Shown here piece by piece: positions 38,301 to 48,539 of a stretch of 64,000 nt of DNA. A model generated the notes under the pieces. The model was not told the origin of the DNA. It saw nothing but the letters and a program-made list of their open reading frames with translations, and did no database searches. This DNA is from Wurfbainia villosa (Eukaryota; Streptophyta; Magnoliopsida; Zingiberales; Zingiberaceae), in assembly GCA_025175895.1 (NCBI GenBank), contig JAKLTH010000222.1, positions 1 through 64,000 on the forward strand. Direction: 5' to 3'. A program made the translations under genes and the position numbers. How positions within the stretch are numbered: the stretch's first letter is position 1; the number at the start of each line of letters is the position of its first letter.

Positions 38301-40414
38301 AGAAGGATCATTTGTGGGGTTATGAGATAATGAAACTGATAAGATGGAGGATAAGCAAATGACTTTTAATGATCGATAGGCGGTATAGAATACTCTTAAA
38401 AGGGTCACCTATCGAGAAAGAAGTGGGGCCGCTTCGAAGGGATTTGGAAGGCACAAATCTTAAATCTTCTCGCAGAACCAGGCGTGTTCATTGGCGAGAA
38501 CGAATACACTCATGAAGCTGAAGGACATGCAGGAAAGTCCGTGTGAAATGTGTCAATGCTTATATGAAGGGTCGAATAGTTCAAAGACATCGCGTCTACT
38601 AAATCAACCAAGAAGCAAATATATTATCATAAGGGAAGGTTGTTGGAAATGTGAAAGGAAACAAAGTAATGGAAGGATGGAGAAACCAACTTGTGGAGGA
38701 GTTTAGTTCCACATTTGAAGTTGAGTGAAAACTTGGTTGTTTAGAATGTATCATGGCATTATAGTTGTGAGCGTATACGAGGAAGAGGCTCTCTCTCACG
38801 TGGTGTGGGTGCGAAGTGCGAATCGGGCGGATTACCACTACCGCGGCGACTTCGTGTCGGCGCGACTGCTAGCGTCGAATGTCTCGGCCGGTCAGCGTAA
38901 TTTGCCCAAATGGATCCAACCAACCTTTTGCTAATCCGTTCTATTTTTTGTAATGTATGCATTGATACTTAGCGTTGAAACGGTCAAGTTTATTTGTAGA
39001 CGTTTCAAAAGCGAGCCATTAATCCATTAATTACGTAATTAATTGGAGATATGCTACGAAGTTATAAAAGAGGAAGCGTTGGAGATATGCGTGAAGTTTT
39101 TTCCCAGTGTCTCCTCCTTTTCTCCCCCTTGCTTTGGTGATAGCTTTTTGTGTGCGCTCAGTTCGCCGGAGAGACGATCTGTGCTTGGTCGCCTCCCGGT
39201 TCCGTCGTTGTATCCTGGGAAATAGTCGTCCATCACCTCAGCACGTAGAGGGGCCAGAATCATTTAAGGACCTTTATGGAAACTACGGGCCTCGACACCC
39301 AGTGGTCTTTGCGAACAACCGAGCACCTCTCTCGCTCTGCTCAGCCGGCTCTGCTCGGTGGTTACTGCTAGTTACGCCGCTTCGCTCTGCTGCTCTCTGT
39401 TGGTTACTGCCGAACAGATTACGCCGCTCCGCTCTGCTCGGGGTTACGCCTGCAGGTTACGCGCCGCTGCTGCTGCCTGCCCGGTTCTGCCAGGGCAGTT
39501 ACGCCCCTCTGCTTTGCCCGGCTTGGTTACCAGAACCGCTCTGCTCTGCTAGTTACTGTAGAACATTCTGTTGTTACGCCATGGTTCTGCCGAACCCGGT
39601 TACGCCACTTTCTTTCTCATGAAGAAGGAGTTTTTGCACAACAATTATTAAGCTTGTTTCGGCATTGCCATGCTCTTCAATGAGAACCTAATCGAACTTA
39701 GCATAACATTTTGTTGAATGTTGGCCTACTAATATTAATGCCACCGATTTCCTGTCTACTTGTGCACACATCTCTAATTTGGTTTGCCAAACAAACTCTG
39801 AAATCTGATTCTTCTTGTCTCACAACTTTTGCATCCTTTCCATTCTAAACGTACCTGTTACAGGAAAATAGTGAAACGTCCATTTATTCCATACTCAGAC
39901 TTTGGTCTGTTATGATTTTGTATTGTTTTAACTTTCCGTAGCAGATTGTGTGGTATAGCCGAGTAGACCGTTCGATACACAAGCGCGTATCAATCCAAAC
40001 TATACCATACTTGGAACAAAGCAATCAGTGTCATCATTTATTTTTCTCATCCATTGTGTCTATAACAATTGATTTGCTTTTTCTTAGGTAAGAGCCATGG
40101 AGTTAATCGATCAACTGGAAGTCACGCGACGAGGGCCGTATAGTGGTGGCTTTGGAGGAATCTCGTTTACCGGCGACATGGACATTGCAATTGCTCTTCG
40201 AACCATAGTATTCTTGACTGGGAGCCAGTACAACACTATGTACTCATACAAGGATCCCGAGAGGCGCCAAGAATGGGTGGCACACCTTCAAGCTGGAGCA
40301 GGCATTGTAGCAGACAGCAACCCTGATGACGAGCAGAAAGAATGTGAGAACAAAGCTGCAGCTCTTTCCCGCGCCATCGATCTCGCAGAGTCTACATTCG
40401 TCGAAAAATTTTAG
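20302..40414 (+). CDS. ASA: Anthranilate synthase alpha subunit (chorismate-using component I), plastidic
   Basis: It converts chorismate to anthranilate with the glutaminase beta subunit, the first committed and Trp-inhibited step of tryptophan synthesis in plastids. Eleven exons are 20302-20491, 20581-20771, 20844-21030, 21932-22083, 22755-22870, 22967-23213, 23368-23424, 32169-32321, 32551-32631, 33027-33113 and 40088-40414, totalling 1788 bases, 595 residues, with all phases closing. The N-terminus is Ser/Arg-rich like a transit peptide. Family signatures are [30 protein letters not shown] (Trp-binding region), [52 protein letters not shown] and [20 protein letters not shown]. Oddities: YSVGAHP has one Val fewer than the usual YSVVGAQP, and exon 8 has [20 protein letters not shown] where GKTPEEDEMLEKQLLDDEKQ-like sequence is common. 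Introns 7 (8.7 kb) and 10 (7 kb) are swollen by transposons. Confidence 0.95.
25047..26310 (-). mobile_element. 5'-truncated RTE LINE inserted in hAT
   Basis: On the minus strand this carries a reverse transcriptase 3' half and tail matching the full RTE nearby: [16 protein letters not shown] sequence near 25.79 kb, an ACCGACCCCACCGAGTGGGA end near 25.05 kb and a short GTTG tail. It begins at a LYKNKGD-like segment near 26.29 kb, so the endonuclease half is missing. The coding sequence is broken by stops. The right limit is estimated from where hAT-like sequence resumes. Confidence 0.75.
26659..29843 (+). mobile_element. Near full-length RTE-type LINE with 16-bp duplication and TTG tail
   Basis: About 3.2 kb, the normal RTE length. 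The 5' end has the GTCGTGGCCGGTCCCAAGCC leader. [14 protein letters not shown] at about 27.04 kb starts the APE-type endonuclease. Reverse transcriptase landmarks follow: [17 protein letters not shown] at about 28.80 kb, [18 protein letters not shown] at about 29.06 kb. The 3' end, GCCGACCCCACCTAGTGGGA then a (TTG)n tail at 29824-29843, is diagnostic. GATCAAGTGATTCTTA (26643-26658) and GATTAAGTGATTCTTA (29844-29859) form the target duplication. Multiple frameshifts and stops make it inactive. It lies within the hAT relic, opposite in orientation to the truncated LINE. Confidence 0.9.
33348..34346 (+). repeat. 5' LTR of the copia element
   Basis: Begins TGTTGGAAATGTG and ends TTTTTGCACAACA, the same limits as the 3' LTR. 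A TATA-like GTTATAAAAGAGG lies at about 33776-33788. The AT-rich parts are almost identical to the 3' LTR, while the GC-rich parts (about 33500-33600 and 33840-34300) differ by many small indels. Confidence 0.9.
38641..39643 (+). repeat. 3' LTR of the copia element
   Basis: Begins TGTTGGAAATGTG directly after a purine tract and ends TTTTTGCACAACA, followed by ATTAT. The segment 39310-39610 is a GC-rich array of short imperfect units around GCTCTGCTCGGTTACGCC. Confidence 0.9.
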
Positions 40415-40769
40415 GCTCATAACAGAAGGTTTACCAGATAACCCATTTCAGAATTATGTTCAATGCTTTGGTTTTCTCAGGAAAAAGGTCTAGTCTTTGT
40501 TATGTTCAAATCTCTCTTTGCAAGGCTACTTTGACCTCAATAATTCGCAACTAACTACAACTTATTTTTCAAGTTTCAGCCAAAAAAACTTCTGAAATAA
40601 AATCGCCGAGAGCAGTCTCTAGTCGACTTGAAGAATATAATCATAATATTTTCGCTTGTGTAACAAGACTCCATGCAATTTAAAAACAATCATTCTAATC
40701 GGCATTGCCTCTGAACTCCATTCTGTGCCATCGAACAACCACGTCAGATCGAAGCGTTTTAGTTCTGAT

Positions 40770-40930
40770 GGTTAACATGGAGATATAATATTGTGGGAAG
40801 TATCGGATTCGAACCCTCCTCAACAACAATTGACCACTAGGTCCTGTTGATTGAGAAACTAGGCCCGACCCAGATATGCTCTTATCAACTCGTGGTACTG
40901 TCTCTAAAAATTCCTTCGGGGGTTTCTGAT
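40770..40930 (-). mobile_element. Possible tRNA-derived SINE
   Basis: On the minus strand CCTAGTGGTCAATTG resembles an A box and GAGGGTTCGAATCCG is a good B box about 20 bases further on. No target duplication was found, so this may be a SINE fragment or a chance tRNA-like sequence. Confidence 0.35.
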
Positions 40931-40989
40931 GAGGAGTCATTTTGGCGGTGGAGTCAATCACGTTAAAAAATTTATCCGTCACAGTTTTG

Positions 40990-41150
40990 TACTCATGGGG
41001 ATGGCGTGATGGTAAGACAGGAGTTGCTTGCAGAAGGGACAAGGTTCGATTCTGGATGAGAGGTCTAAAATCTCCCCTGGTTTTAGATGGATCTTTTGTC
41101 ACCGTGTTAAAGGACTTTGTCCCTTGTGATTTACCTTTCTCTCGTCAGTA
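40990..41150 (+). mobile_element. Possible tRNA-derived SINE (another family)
   Basis: GGATGGCGTGATGGTAAGAC fits an A box and CAAGGTTCGATTCTGG a B box, 32-35 bases apart as in tRNA genes. A GTGATTTACCTTTCTC segment near 41.13 kb resembles the 3' part of the SINEs at 2275 and 63429. No duplication was found. Confidence 0.45.
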
Positions 41151-41394
41151 CCTTGAGACGAATAACAAAAGACTGTTAGTTGAACAGATTCTCAACTTTT
41201 ACATAACAACCGTGTCATGATTTTACCTGTTAGTGTTAAAAATAACGGCGGTGTAGTGATAGAGAAGCCATAAAGATCTGGCAAAGAATTTGTTCGCCCA
41301 ACTCACTGTGCAAGGTGGTTCTGCATCATATATACCAAAAAGATTGCCTTGGCTAGTAATCATGGCAATGTCATTACTGAATTTTATGTTTTGG

Positions 41395-42770
41395 AACAGA
41401 GAGAACAATCATGAACCAGAAAAACCTTCTTTGTGATCTCAAAGCACCATATTTGGCGATGCAAGAGGTGAAACTTCTGAGGATGATTCTGTGTTCAGGA
41501 ATAGAGAAGTTACTGAAGGAGCAACATCAGATACTTCATCTGCATATTCTCCTAATTTTTGTTAGCCTGGAAATAATTTTTATGGAAAGAAGATGCAGTC
41601 AGTGATCAAGGAGCCATCACACTCTCTGAATTCAACTACATCAATAGAGGTCATCCAACAATGGCATAGAAAGGAGATTGTGGGCCGAAAGCAACATCCT
41701 TTGTATTCGATTGCCGTTGTCGACGGCTAGGATCTTCTCGGTCACAAGACCGACGGCTCATACGCTAGGTGATTATGTAACCATGCCATGATAGGGGGGA
41801 TCCATCACATGGGAGAACATGGCATGGCAAGACTTCCCACCTCATCAGTGGCCACCACCCTAAGGAATGTGAAAGGGTGCCCACGTGGCGGCTACAGTCC
41901 ACGTAAGCAGGATCGGTACCGATCAGTACTACGACAAAACAGAGGTTTAAGGCTGATAAAACAAAGTGCCCCCACACCATGTGCACTAAACACCCCATTG
42001 CTATCATGGGCAATAATAGTTGCGAGATCATGCCTTGAAGCCTAGATAGGCCTAAAGTCCTTTGTGAATTCAATCTGGTGGACTCAGGAGAGCAGTGCTT
42101 AATGATATCCACCGACAATTCGGACCAATCGTAATGGCTTTTTGGGCGATCAGGATCCTAATTCTTGGGTTAGGTTCATAATTGGTTGCTCAAGTAGGCA
42201 AGTTGCTTCATATATATTGCATAAACTTGTCATATAATTCTAGACTGGTATGAACAAGTATGAAATAGATGAAGGAACTCGAAGCTAAATGAGACTGAGC
42301 AAAGTCACATGGATACTGATTCAAGAAGGTTTAAAATGTCCCGAGCTAAATCTGTGCAATTGTTTACTCCTTCTGGGTCTACCATCATGTGCTCTCTTCA
42401 CTGTGGATGCTGACTTTAAGCAAAGATAAGATACCAGTTGGGAGTTAGTGTGCACATCGCCATGTTACAATTCCAAAATGCATCGAGTGATTCGGGACTT
42501 GGATATGCTCAGGAGCAAGGAGTTGTGTGTATGATGGTGCCACAAGAACAAACAGCCCTCGTGGTAACATGAATTAAGCATCGTGTAACCTACAGTGGAG
42601 CAACGGAACAAGAAGTCCTCCAATCTGGTGGATGGAATGACGATACCTCATCTTGTGTGTTCGTGAAGCAAGGCAGTGGATTGGAGGGCACAATGTCTCA
42701 GTCACTGAATGCTGTTGCAATCCATTCCATGTGAGGATGCACTTGCACTGCTGGGAGAAACGATCGACCT
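41395..42770 (+). pseudogene. Possible decayed protein-coding relic, identity unknown
   Basis: Two stretches read like coding sequence with scattered stops. At about 41455-41730 a single frame gives GETSEDDSVFRNREVTEG, then SDTSSAYSPNFC, a stop, then NNFYGKKMQSVIKEPSHSL and EVIQQWHRKEIVG. At about 42600-42735 a frame gives EVLQSGGWNDDTSSCVFVK. The Ser/Asp-rich composition looks like a plant protein, but I do not recognise a family. Splice borders were not found. It could be a transposon passenger or old exons. Confidence 0.3.
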
Positions 42771-43100
42771 TGACTGAAAAAAAAAAACGCAACGCCTGCA
42801 AATCTGCAATGCTAATAACTGACAAGCCATCTAAAGATAATTTGATAATGTTGTGCCATGTCTTTAGCTTTGTTGGCTGCTAATGTTCCTCTAAGGTACA
42901 ACTTGGTAGTTTTGTCTTTTCCTTGAGGGCGTGGTGGTTTATTAAGTGCAGTAAGCAGAGTGAAATGGAGCGTTAAGAGACTAAACTGGGTCCTTTGATG
43001 GGTCCTGCAAGGTGTCCCTGCCCATATCATATCATTCATTTCTATTGCCTTTAAATTCCTCATTACTTTCTCCCGTTTCAGCAATAATAACATCGAGAAA

Positions 43101-44500
43101 ATGGCAGCATTCATGGTGCTCTTCCTCACCTTGTTGTCCTGCAACGTTCTCTGCTCTTCTTCTCGCACTTTGCCGTCAAAATCAACTGCTGCTGCGAGTG
43201 CGGCAGCAGTCGAAGAGCCTGAGTTAGTGGTGCGAGAGGTACAAAGGTGAGTTTTGTGGCCATTGTCATCTATTTCTTGGTGTACTTTTCATATATTTTC
43301 ATTGATTCTGATCTGGAGTTGCTAAAATTTAGGAGTTTGAACATGTCACGGCGGGGGGGTACCTGTCGTGCAAGACCGGGAACCCGATCGACGACTGCTG
43401 GCGGTGCGATCCGGAGTGGGCCAGAACCGGCAGCGGCTGGCGGACTGCGCGATCGGGTTCGGGAAGAACGCGATCGGTGGCCGCGACGGCGACATCTACG
43501 TGGTGACCGACAGCGGCGACGACGACCCAGTGAACCCCAAGCCGGGGACGCTACGGTACGCGGTCATCAAAGAGGAGCCGCTCTGGATCGTCTTCGACCA
43601 CGACATGACCATCAAGCTCAAGGAGGAGCTACTGATGAACTCTTACAAGACCCTCGACGGCCGCGGCGCCAACGTGCACATCGCCGGAGGGCCCTGCATC
43701 ACGGTGCAGTATGTTAGCAACATCATCATCCACGGCCTCCACATCCACGACTGCAAGCAAGGCGGGAACGCATACGTGCGCGACTCTCCGGGGCACTACG
43801 GATGGCGCACGCTGTCGGACGGTGACGGCGTGTCCATCTTCGCCGGCGCCCACGTGTGGGTCGACCACTGCACGATCTCCAGCTGCCGCGACGGGCTGGT
43901 GGACGCCATCCACGGCTCCACCGCCGTCACCATCTCCAACAACTACTTCAGTCACCACGACAAGGTGATGCTGCTGGGCCACAGCGACGATCTCGCCTCC
44001 GACAAGAGCATGCAGGTCACCATCGCCTTCAACCACTTCGGAGAAGGCCTCGTGCAGAGGATGCCAAGGTTGCTTACCATCGTCTCAAAGATCATGCTCT
44101 GTTTATCTGCTCTGAGCTAATTTGGGGGGCGAATTGCAGGTGTCGCCATGGCTACTTTCACGTGGTGAACAACGACTACACGCATTGGGAGATGTACGCG
44201 ATCGGAGGGAGCGCGGAGCCGACCATAAACAGCCAAGGCAATAGATTCCTCGCACCCAACGATCCGTTCGCTAAGGAGGTGACCAAGCGGGAGGAGGCGC
44301 CAGAGAGCGAGTGGAAGAAGTGGAATTGGAGATCGGAAGGGGATTTGATGCTGAACGGAGCCTTCTTCACGCCGTCGGGGGCCGGAGCATCGTCGAGCTA
44401 CGCGAAAGCGTCGAGCTTGGGCGCGCGGCCGTCGTCGGTAGTCGACGCTATAACGGCGGCTGCCGGTGTGCTCACGTGCAAGAAAGGCTCCCGTTGTTGA
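43101..44500 (+). CDS. Pectate lyase (PL1 family), secreted, with two single-base frameshifts
   Basis: Pectate lyase cleaves de-esterified homogalacturonan in the cell wall by Ca2+-dependent beta-elimination. Exons are 43101-43246, 43333-44068 and 44140-44500. The start [20 protein letters not shown] is a clear signal peptide. Family landmarks are [59 protein letters not shown], the catalytic-region [17 protein letters not shown] and the C-terminal [16 protein letters not shown]. The phase set by exon 1 is lost at a G7 run (43353-43359), where one base is missing, and again at about 43423, where one more base is missing before AGAACCGG. Adding two bases would give 414 residues, the usual size. 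Everything after is open to the stop, so assembly error and recent pseudogenisation are both possible. Exon 2 is strongly GC-rich. Confidence 0.9.
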
Positions 44501-45226
44501 TTAATTAGTAGGAAGAAATTTGGATCGAGGAATATTTTTTATACTTTTCAATTTTATTTTTTATGTTTTTATTGTGGGACCAACCTCGGCCTGTGATTTG
44601 AACCGAACCGGTTGGGTTGAAGGGAACTCACGCGGTTCAGAAGCTCAATGTGCCGTTGTGTTGCTATACTATTTGAATCGAATTGAATCTTAGCTACTGA
44701 AAATATTGAATAAAATATCCTTTTAATGATTTAAAAAATATATATATCGCTTGAGTTCTTTTGATTTCTGTTAACTTAGTTTAAATTAAATTGATCTTAT
44801 AATTAAGTACAATGCATTTTTATTGGCCAACTAGTTTTAGAATATATTTTAAATTCTTATTATGAATTTTCTAAGTCATCCAAAATGCTTCACTATAGCA
44901 AATAAACATTATTATACATTCATATTTAATTTTATTCATTTTTTTTAATTAACCAAACAAAACTCGAATCAAAATTTCATGCTTCGTTCAACTCGAGTTT
45001 ATTTTCCTTTCGGTTAGAACTGAATTTGTCTTTATCGGGATTTTCTGAGAGGTAAACATGAAAAAAAAAACAGGAAAAATTAATTAGTAGGAGAAATTAG
45101 TTGCATGTGAGGCATCATGCTATTTTTGACTTTGGAGCAAGCAATGAAACAAGTTCTCGATCACTCGCGCCATCTTGTCTCGCCTTTTTTTTATTTGTTT
45201 GAGATCTGCCGTCTTATCTCGACGTA

Positions 45227-45230
<4 letters not shown>

Positions 45231-45291
<61 letters not shown>
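45231..45291. repeat. AT microsatellite, about 30 units
   Basis: An uninterrupted (AT)n tract of 61 bases; the apparent poly-Ile/Tyr reading frames over it are artefacts. Confidence 0.95.
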
Positions 45292-45294
<3 letters not shown>

Positions 45295-45791
45295 TTTGAT
45301 ATATGTGTGCACATATCTACACGATCAGATCTTCATCGTTGGATCCATCACATAGTAAATAAAAAATATATAATACTTCATTGTATATCTTTTTTTCTTG
45401 GATGCACACTGTAATTAATGTCTGAATTTGTAGGGGTCATCGGCATCATTATCGATATCGTCCGATTGATCGAATCTCAATCGGATTGCAATAGGAATCT
45501 CATCGAATTATGACTATTAACATTGTCGTCGTTGAAGACTGCAATCGTTGTCGGACTCAGTTCGAATTGTAATCATCAATGCCCGTGCGACACTGACGAT
45601 CGCAATTTACTTGGATTCCTATCGCAATATGGTTACGGTCCATCAGACCGTGATCGAATTCCGACTAAATTGTGAGTGGAATCCAACGAAACAGTGGTGA
45701 CAATAATAATTCGTGCGAATGGAAAATACTGTATATTTTTCATTTATTGTGTGATGTGCACCGAGTGCACAGACACAGATGCTCAGAATAT

Positions 45792-45793
<2 letters not shown>

Positions 45794-45858
<65 letters not shown>
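45794..45858. repeat. AT microsatellite, about 32 units
   Basis: A second uninterrupted (AT)n tract of 65 bases, about 500 bases from the first. Confidence 0.95.
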
Positions 45859-45864
<6 letters not shown>

Positions 45865-46099
45865 TGGACTATAGTGCTTATCCGATCGGACAGTAGATAA
45901 TAGAGATGTTCATGGATAAAAGATCATTCAATGATATGGTAAAGCCACATGATATTGCCTAAACAAATCAAATCAACTGCAAATCCAATTAACAGTTCCA
46001 TCAAGTCTATGGTCAAAGTAACCACAGTTTAAATTCGATCGATATAAAACCTAATTTGACTTCAATGGGGGCTCATCCAAATAGACCTGAGCTAGTCAG

Positions 46100-46750
46100 A
46101 AGCAAACCAAACTCATCTGAAGTAGTCCAAGCCCATTCAAACTGTTCTCCAAGAGGTTTGATTAGCACATCAGTCGAAAAAGTTTAGTGGTCTTCACCGT
46201 GTCCTCACCATGTCTTTTCTACGTTTCTGTAATCTCCATCAAGACACTCTCATGATATCTCCTCTATACCTTCGTGATCTCCGAAATCCCTTCATAAGGA
46301 CACGTATTCATATAGTCCCTTTTACGTCTACACATCTTACACATTTTTGAATTCCACTATCCCTCTTCAAGTATAAATATTATGATGATAAGAAAAAGAG
46401 AGGTTCATGCTCTACCTAAGATTTTACTTTTAATTGTGCTCTCTTTCTTTTCTCTCATTATCTGATTTGAATGTCGGAGGAGCATCGTCTAGATAATCCT
46501 CGGATCCCTTTCTAATTCATTGCGAGTCCTCGTAGATTAATCAACCTCAGATATCTATGTTGGAAGAGATCAATAACTATAGACCGACCTAGCCTCTATC
46601 ATGCGGGTCAAACTTCTGATTTCTATACGATGAGAGATCAACTTGTTAAAGACTAATTTGACTGTGCGACGAAATCAATTGTCACATTCTACGAGATCTG
46701 TCCCCTTCTATAAAAAATTGGAATCATCAATCTAGTAGTTTTTATCGGTC
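46100..46750 (+). mobile_element. Possible solo or partial LTR
   Basis: A TATA-like AAGTATAAATATTATG at about 46369 is followed by a CT-rich stretch (GCTCTCTTTCTTTTCTCTC) and ATCTGATTTGAATGTCGGAG, an arrangement typical of the R/U5 part of plant gypsy-type LTRs. No partner LTR, coding domain or duplication was found. Confidence 0.35.
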
Positions 46751-46967
46751 TGTTTTACGATTATTGTGAAGGAGATAAATTATGAATATGAATTTTAACG
46801 TGACGATCAAGACACGTAAAAATCATCTGAATGAATTAAAAAAAAACTTTAAATTTCTCCAGAGACTCGTCCCTCCAAAGTTTTCAAAGTTTACGAAAAC
46901 AGTGAATATTTCGTCCTTTAATCTTGGATCGGATCGCTCAGCATGAATGCCAGTAATTAATGCTTTC

Positions 46968-46970
<3 letters not shown>

Positions 46971-46999
<29 letters not shown>

Positions 47000-47295
47000 G
47001 ATTTACAAGTGGTATCCAAGCTTCACCCGACTAGTCCACTTGGCGAACCGGCCCTGTCCCACGGCCTCCGAAGAGTCTCCACCGGCCCACAAGGGTAAAT
47101 CAGGAAGACGCGCCACCAAGTCGCCGTGAGGGGTTTAACGCCAATCAGGGTCCGAACCGCAACCCGATAAGCAGGAACCGCCTCCGCCCCATGGCAGTGG
47201 AAAGCGGGAATTCCTCCATAAGCTGGCAGGGATCGAACCATGGCTTGCTCCAGGGACCCCCCAAACTCTTACCGACGCGCCATTGCCCTGGGAGC
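46971..47295 (-). mobile_element. Long tRNA-derived SINE with poly-A tail and 18-bp duplication
   Basis: Identical 18-base repeats GTAATTAATGCTTTCAAC flank the element (46953-46970 and 47296-47313). On the minus strand it begins CCCAGGGCAATGGCGCGTCG, has the A-box-like TGGCGCGTCGGTAAGAG and the B box ATGGTTCGATCCCTGCC, and ends in a poly-A tail (T-run about 46971-46999). At 325 bases it is longer than most plant SINEs. The perfect duplication and intact tail suggest recent insertion. Confidence 0.88.
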
Positions 47296-48539
47296 GTAAT
47301 TAATGCTTTCAACGCCGGCATGGCAACTTGTCTCGTTCATTGAAATGATGCTGCCGCTTTCATTTTCTTCGAGGAAAATGGAAGATCCAGAAAGAAAGCA
47401 CTAAGGCAATAATTTGTATCTACTTCTCCCCGATTTAGATAGAAACATATTGTTCACGTGTGACAGAGTTTGAATCGGAATAAAATAATTATTTTTTAAA
47501 AAAAAATTGACTTAGCTTGTTTTCTTTCCTCTAAGAAAACACCTAAATCTATCGTTATTATTTTGATACTGTGTCAAAGATTGTTCTTGATCACCTACAA
47601 GATTTATTGTTTTTATCGCCAGAGATAATGATTTTAACTGTATGACAACATCGTTGCGAGTCACTTTCCACGCGATGCAATGATAATGATGCAAGAGCCA
47701 TATGTCAATTCCCTATGAGATATGCAACCCAAGTGACCCTGAACAAGAAGTAACTAAACTCGATGTCAATCAGTCTCGTTGTGTTAGATTGCACTGAAAA
47801 GGATCAAAGTCTCGTTGCTGCGCATGACGCCACTTGAAGGATGACTTTGGAAACTCATGCAAGGAATGAGTAGTTAGTTTATACACGGTGTGATTGAATT
47901 TGTTGAACAGAATGACAGGCTTCAACAGGCATGCAGCTACTTGGACCATGCTTGGGCAACTAGTAAAAGATGATCATCCTTTCGATGTGACATTTTGTTT
48001 TAAAAAACAGTTGAATAAAACACTTCGGAACCAACTTTATGAAGCACCCAAATGGGCTCCAAGATAAACATTAGCACAAATTAATAGCGATGTTCTCTTC
48101 AATTCTAAAAGCTGAATTTGGTAGGATGAGTTTTCGCAAGTTTTCAAATTTCCAATCTTTTAACTCCCAGAGGTAGAAAAAACAATGGAATGGAGTTTAA
48201 AATAAAAAAATAATCAGTAATTCTCTGTGCAAACAACAAAAATCTGTGTATTATTGTGTTCCCTAAAAATTTTTACATTGAACTACATAAAAAATGTTGC
48301 GAGAAACTAATCATAGAAAAAGTGGATTAAATCCAATTTATTAGTGCATAGTAACAGTTCATAAAAAAGAATTAGTCATTTGGGATTAAACTTACAGTAG
48401 ATTGATAGCTTCCTTTGTTTACAAACATAATCTTTTCATTTTGGTTCCTCATTAAAAAAAAAAACTGTAGTCTTTCTCTGGAAAGCTTCAGAACCTCAAA
48501 TCCAATAGGAGGGATAAGTGATCCACGTAATCGTATTCC

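Larger units (their letters stand above)
33348..39643 (+). mobile_element. Ty1/copia LTR retrotransposon in anthranilate synthase intron 10
   Basis: A complete-length but inactive element, flanked by the 5-base duplication ATTAT (33343-33347 and 39644-39648). Internal order is gag (about 34.5-34.9 kb, [14 protein letters not shown]), a broken protease (ATWWIDLSH, near 35.32 kb), pre-integrase (VLWHSRLGH, about 35.73 kb), integrase ([13 protein letters not shown], about 36.09 kb), reverse transcriptase (MDVKTAF, about 37.06 kb; LYVDDILII, about 37.30 kb) and RNase H (TMESEFVAL, about 37.89 kb). Integrase before reverse transcriptase defines copia. Frameshifts and stops are frequent. A purine tract AAGGGAAGG precedes the 3' LTR; no clear primer binding site follows the 5' LTR. 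It lies in sense orientation, 3' of exon 10. Confidence 0.92.
40415..43100. other. Intergenic region between anthranilate synthase and pectate lyase
   Basis: It holds the anthranilate synthase 3' UTR, one or two SINE-like pieces (40.77-41.15 kb), a possible coding relic (41.4-42.8 kb) and the pectate lyase promoter. A moderately GC-rich stretch at about 41.7-42.05 kb has short direct and inverted motifs (CGGTACCGATC) that I could not assign. Confidence 0.5.
44501..48539. other. Intergenic region between pectate lyase and DA1
   Basis: No gene is supported. It contains two AT microsatellites, an imperfect inverted repeat between them (GGATTGCAATAGGAATC near 45.48 kb against GGATTCCTATCGCAAT near 45.61 kb), a likely LTR remnant (46.1-46.75 kb) and a SINE (46971-47295). 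Both genes end here, so their 3' UTRs also fall in it. Confidence 0.6.

Noticed and set aside
39107..39622. 171-residue reading frame in the copia 3' LTR
   Set aside because: It is a translation of GC-rich LTR subrepeats and is not preserved in the 5' LTR.
43629..44036. 135-residue minus-strand reading frame opposite pectate lyase
   Set aside because: It is the antisense shadow of a GC-rich exon, where stops are rare by composition.
45231..45858. CRISPR-like or tandem array
   Set aside because: The sequence is a plant nuclear microsatellite pair with no repeat-spacer structure.
45117..45900. Reading frames with long Ile-Tyr repeats
   Set aside because: They are translations of AT microsatellites, not proteins.
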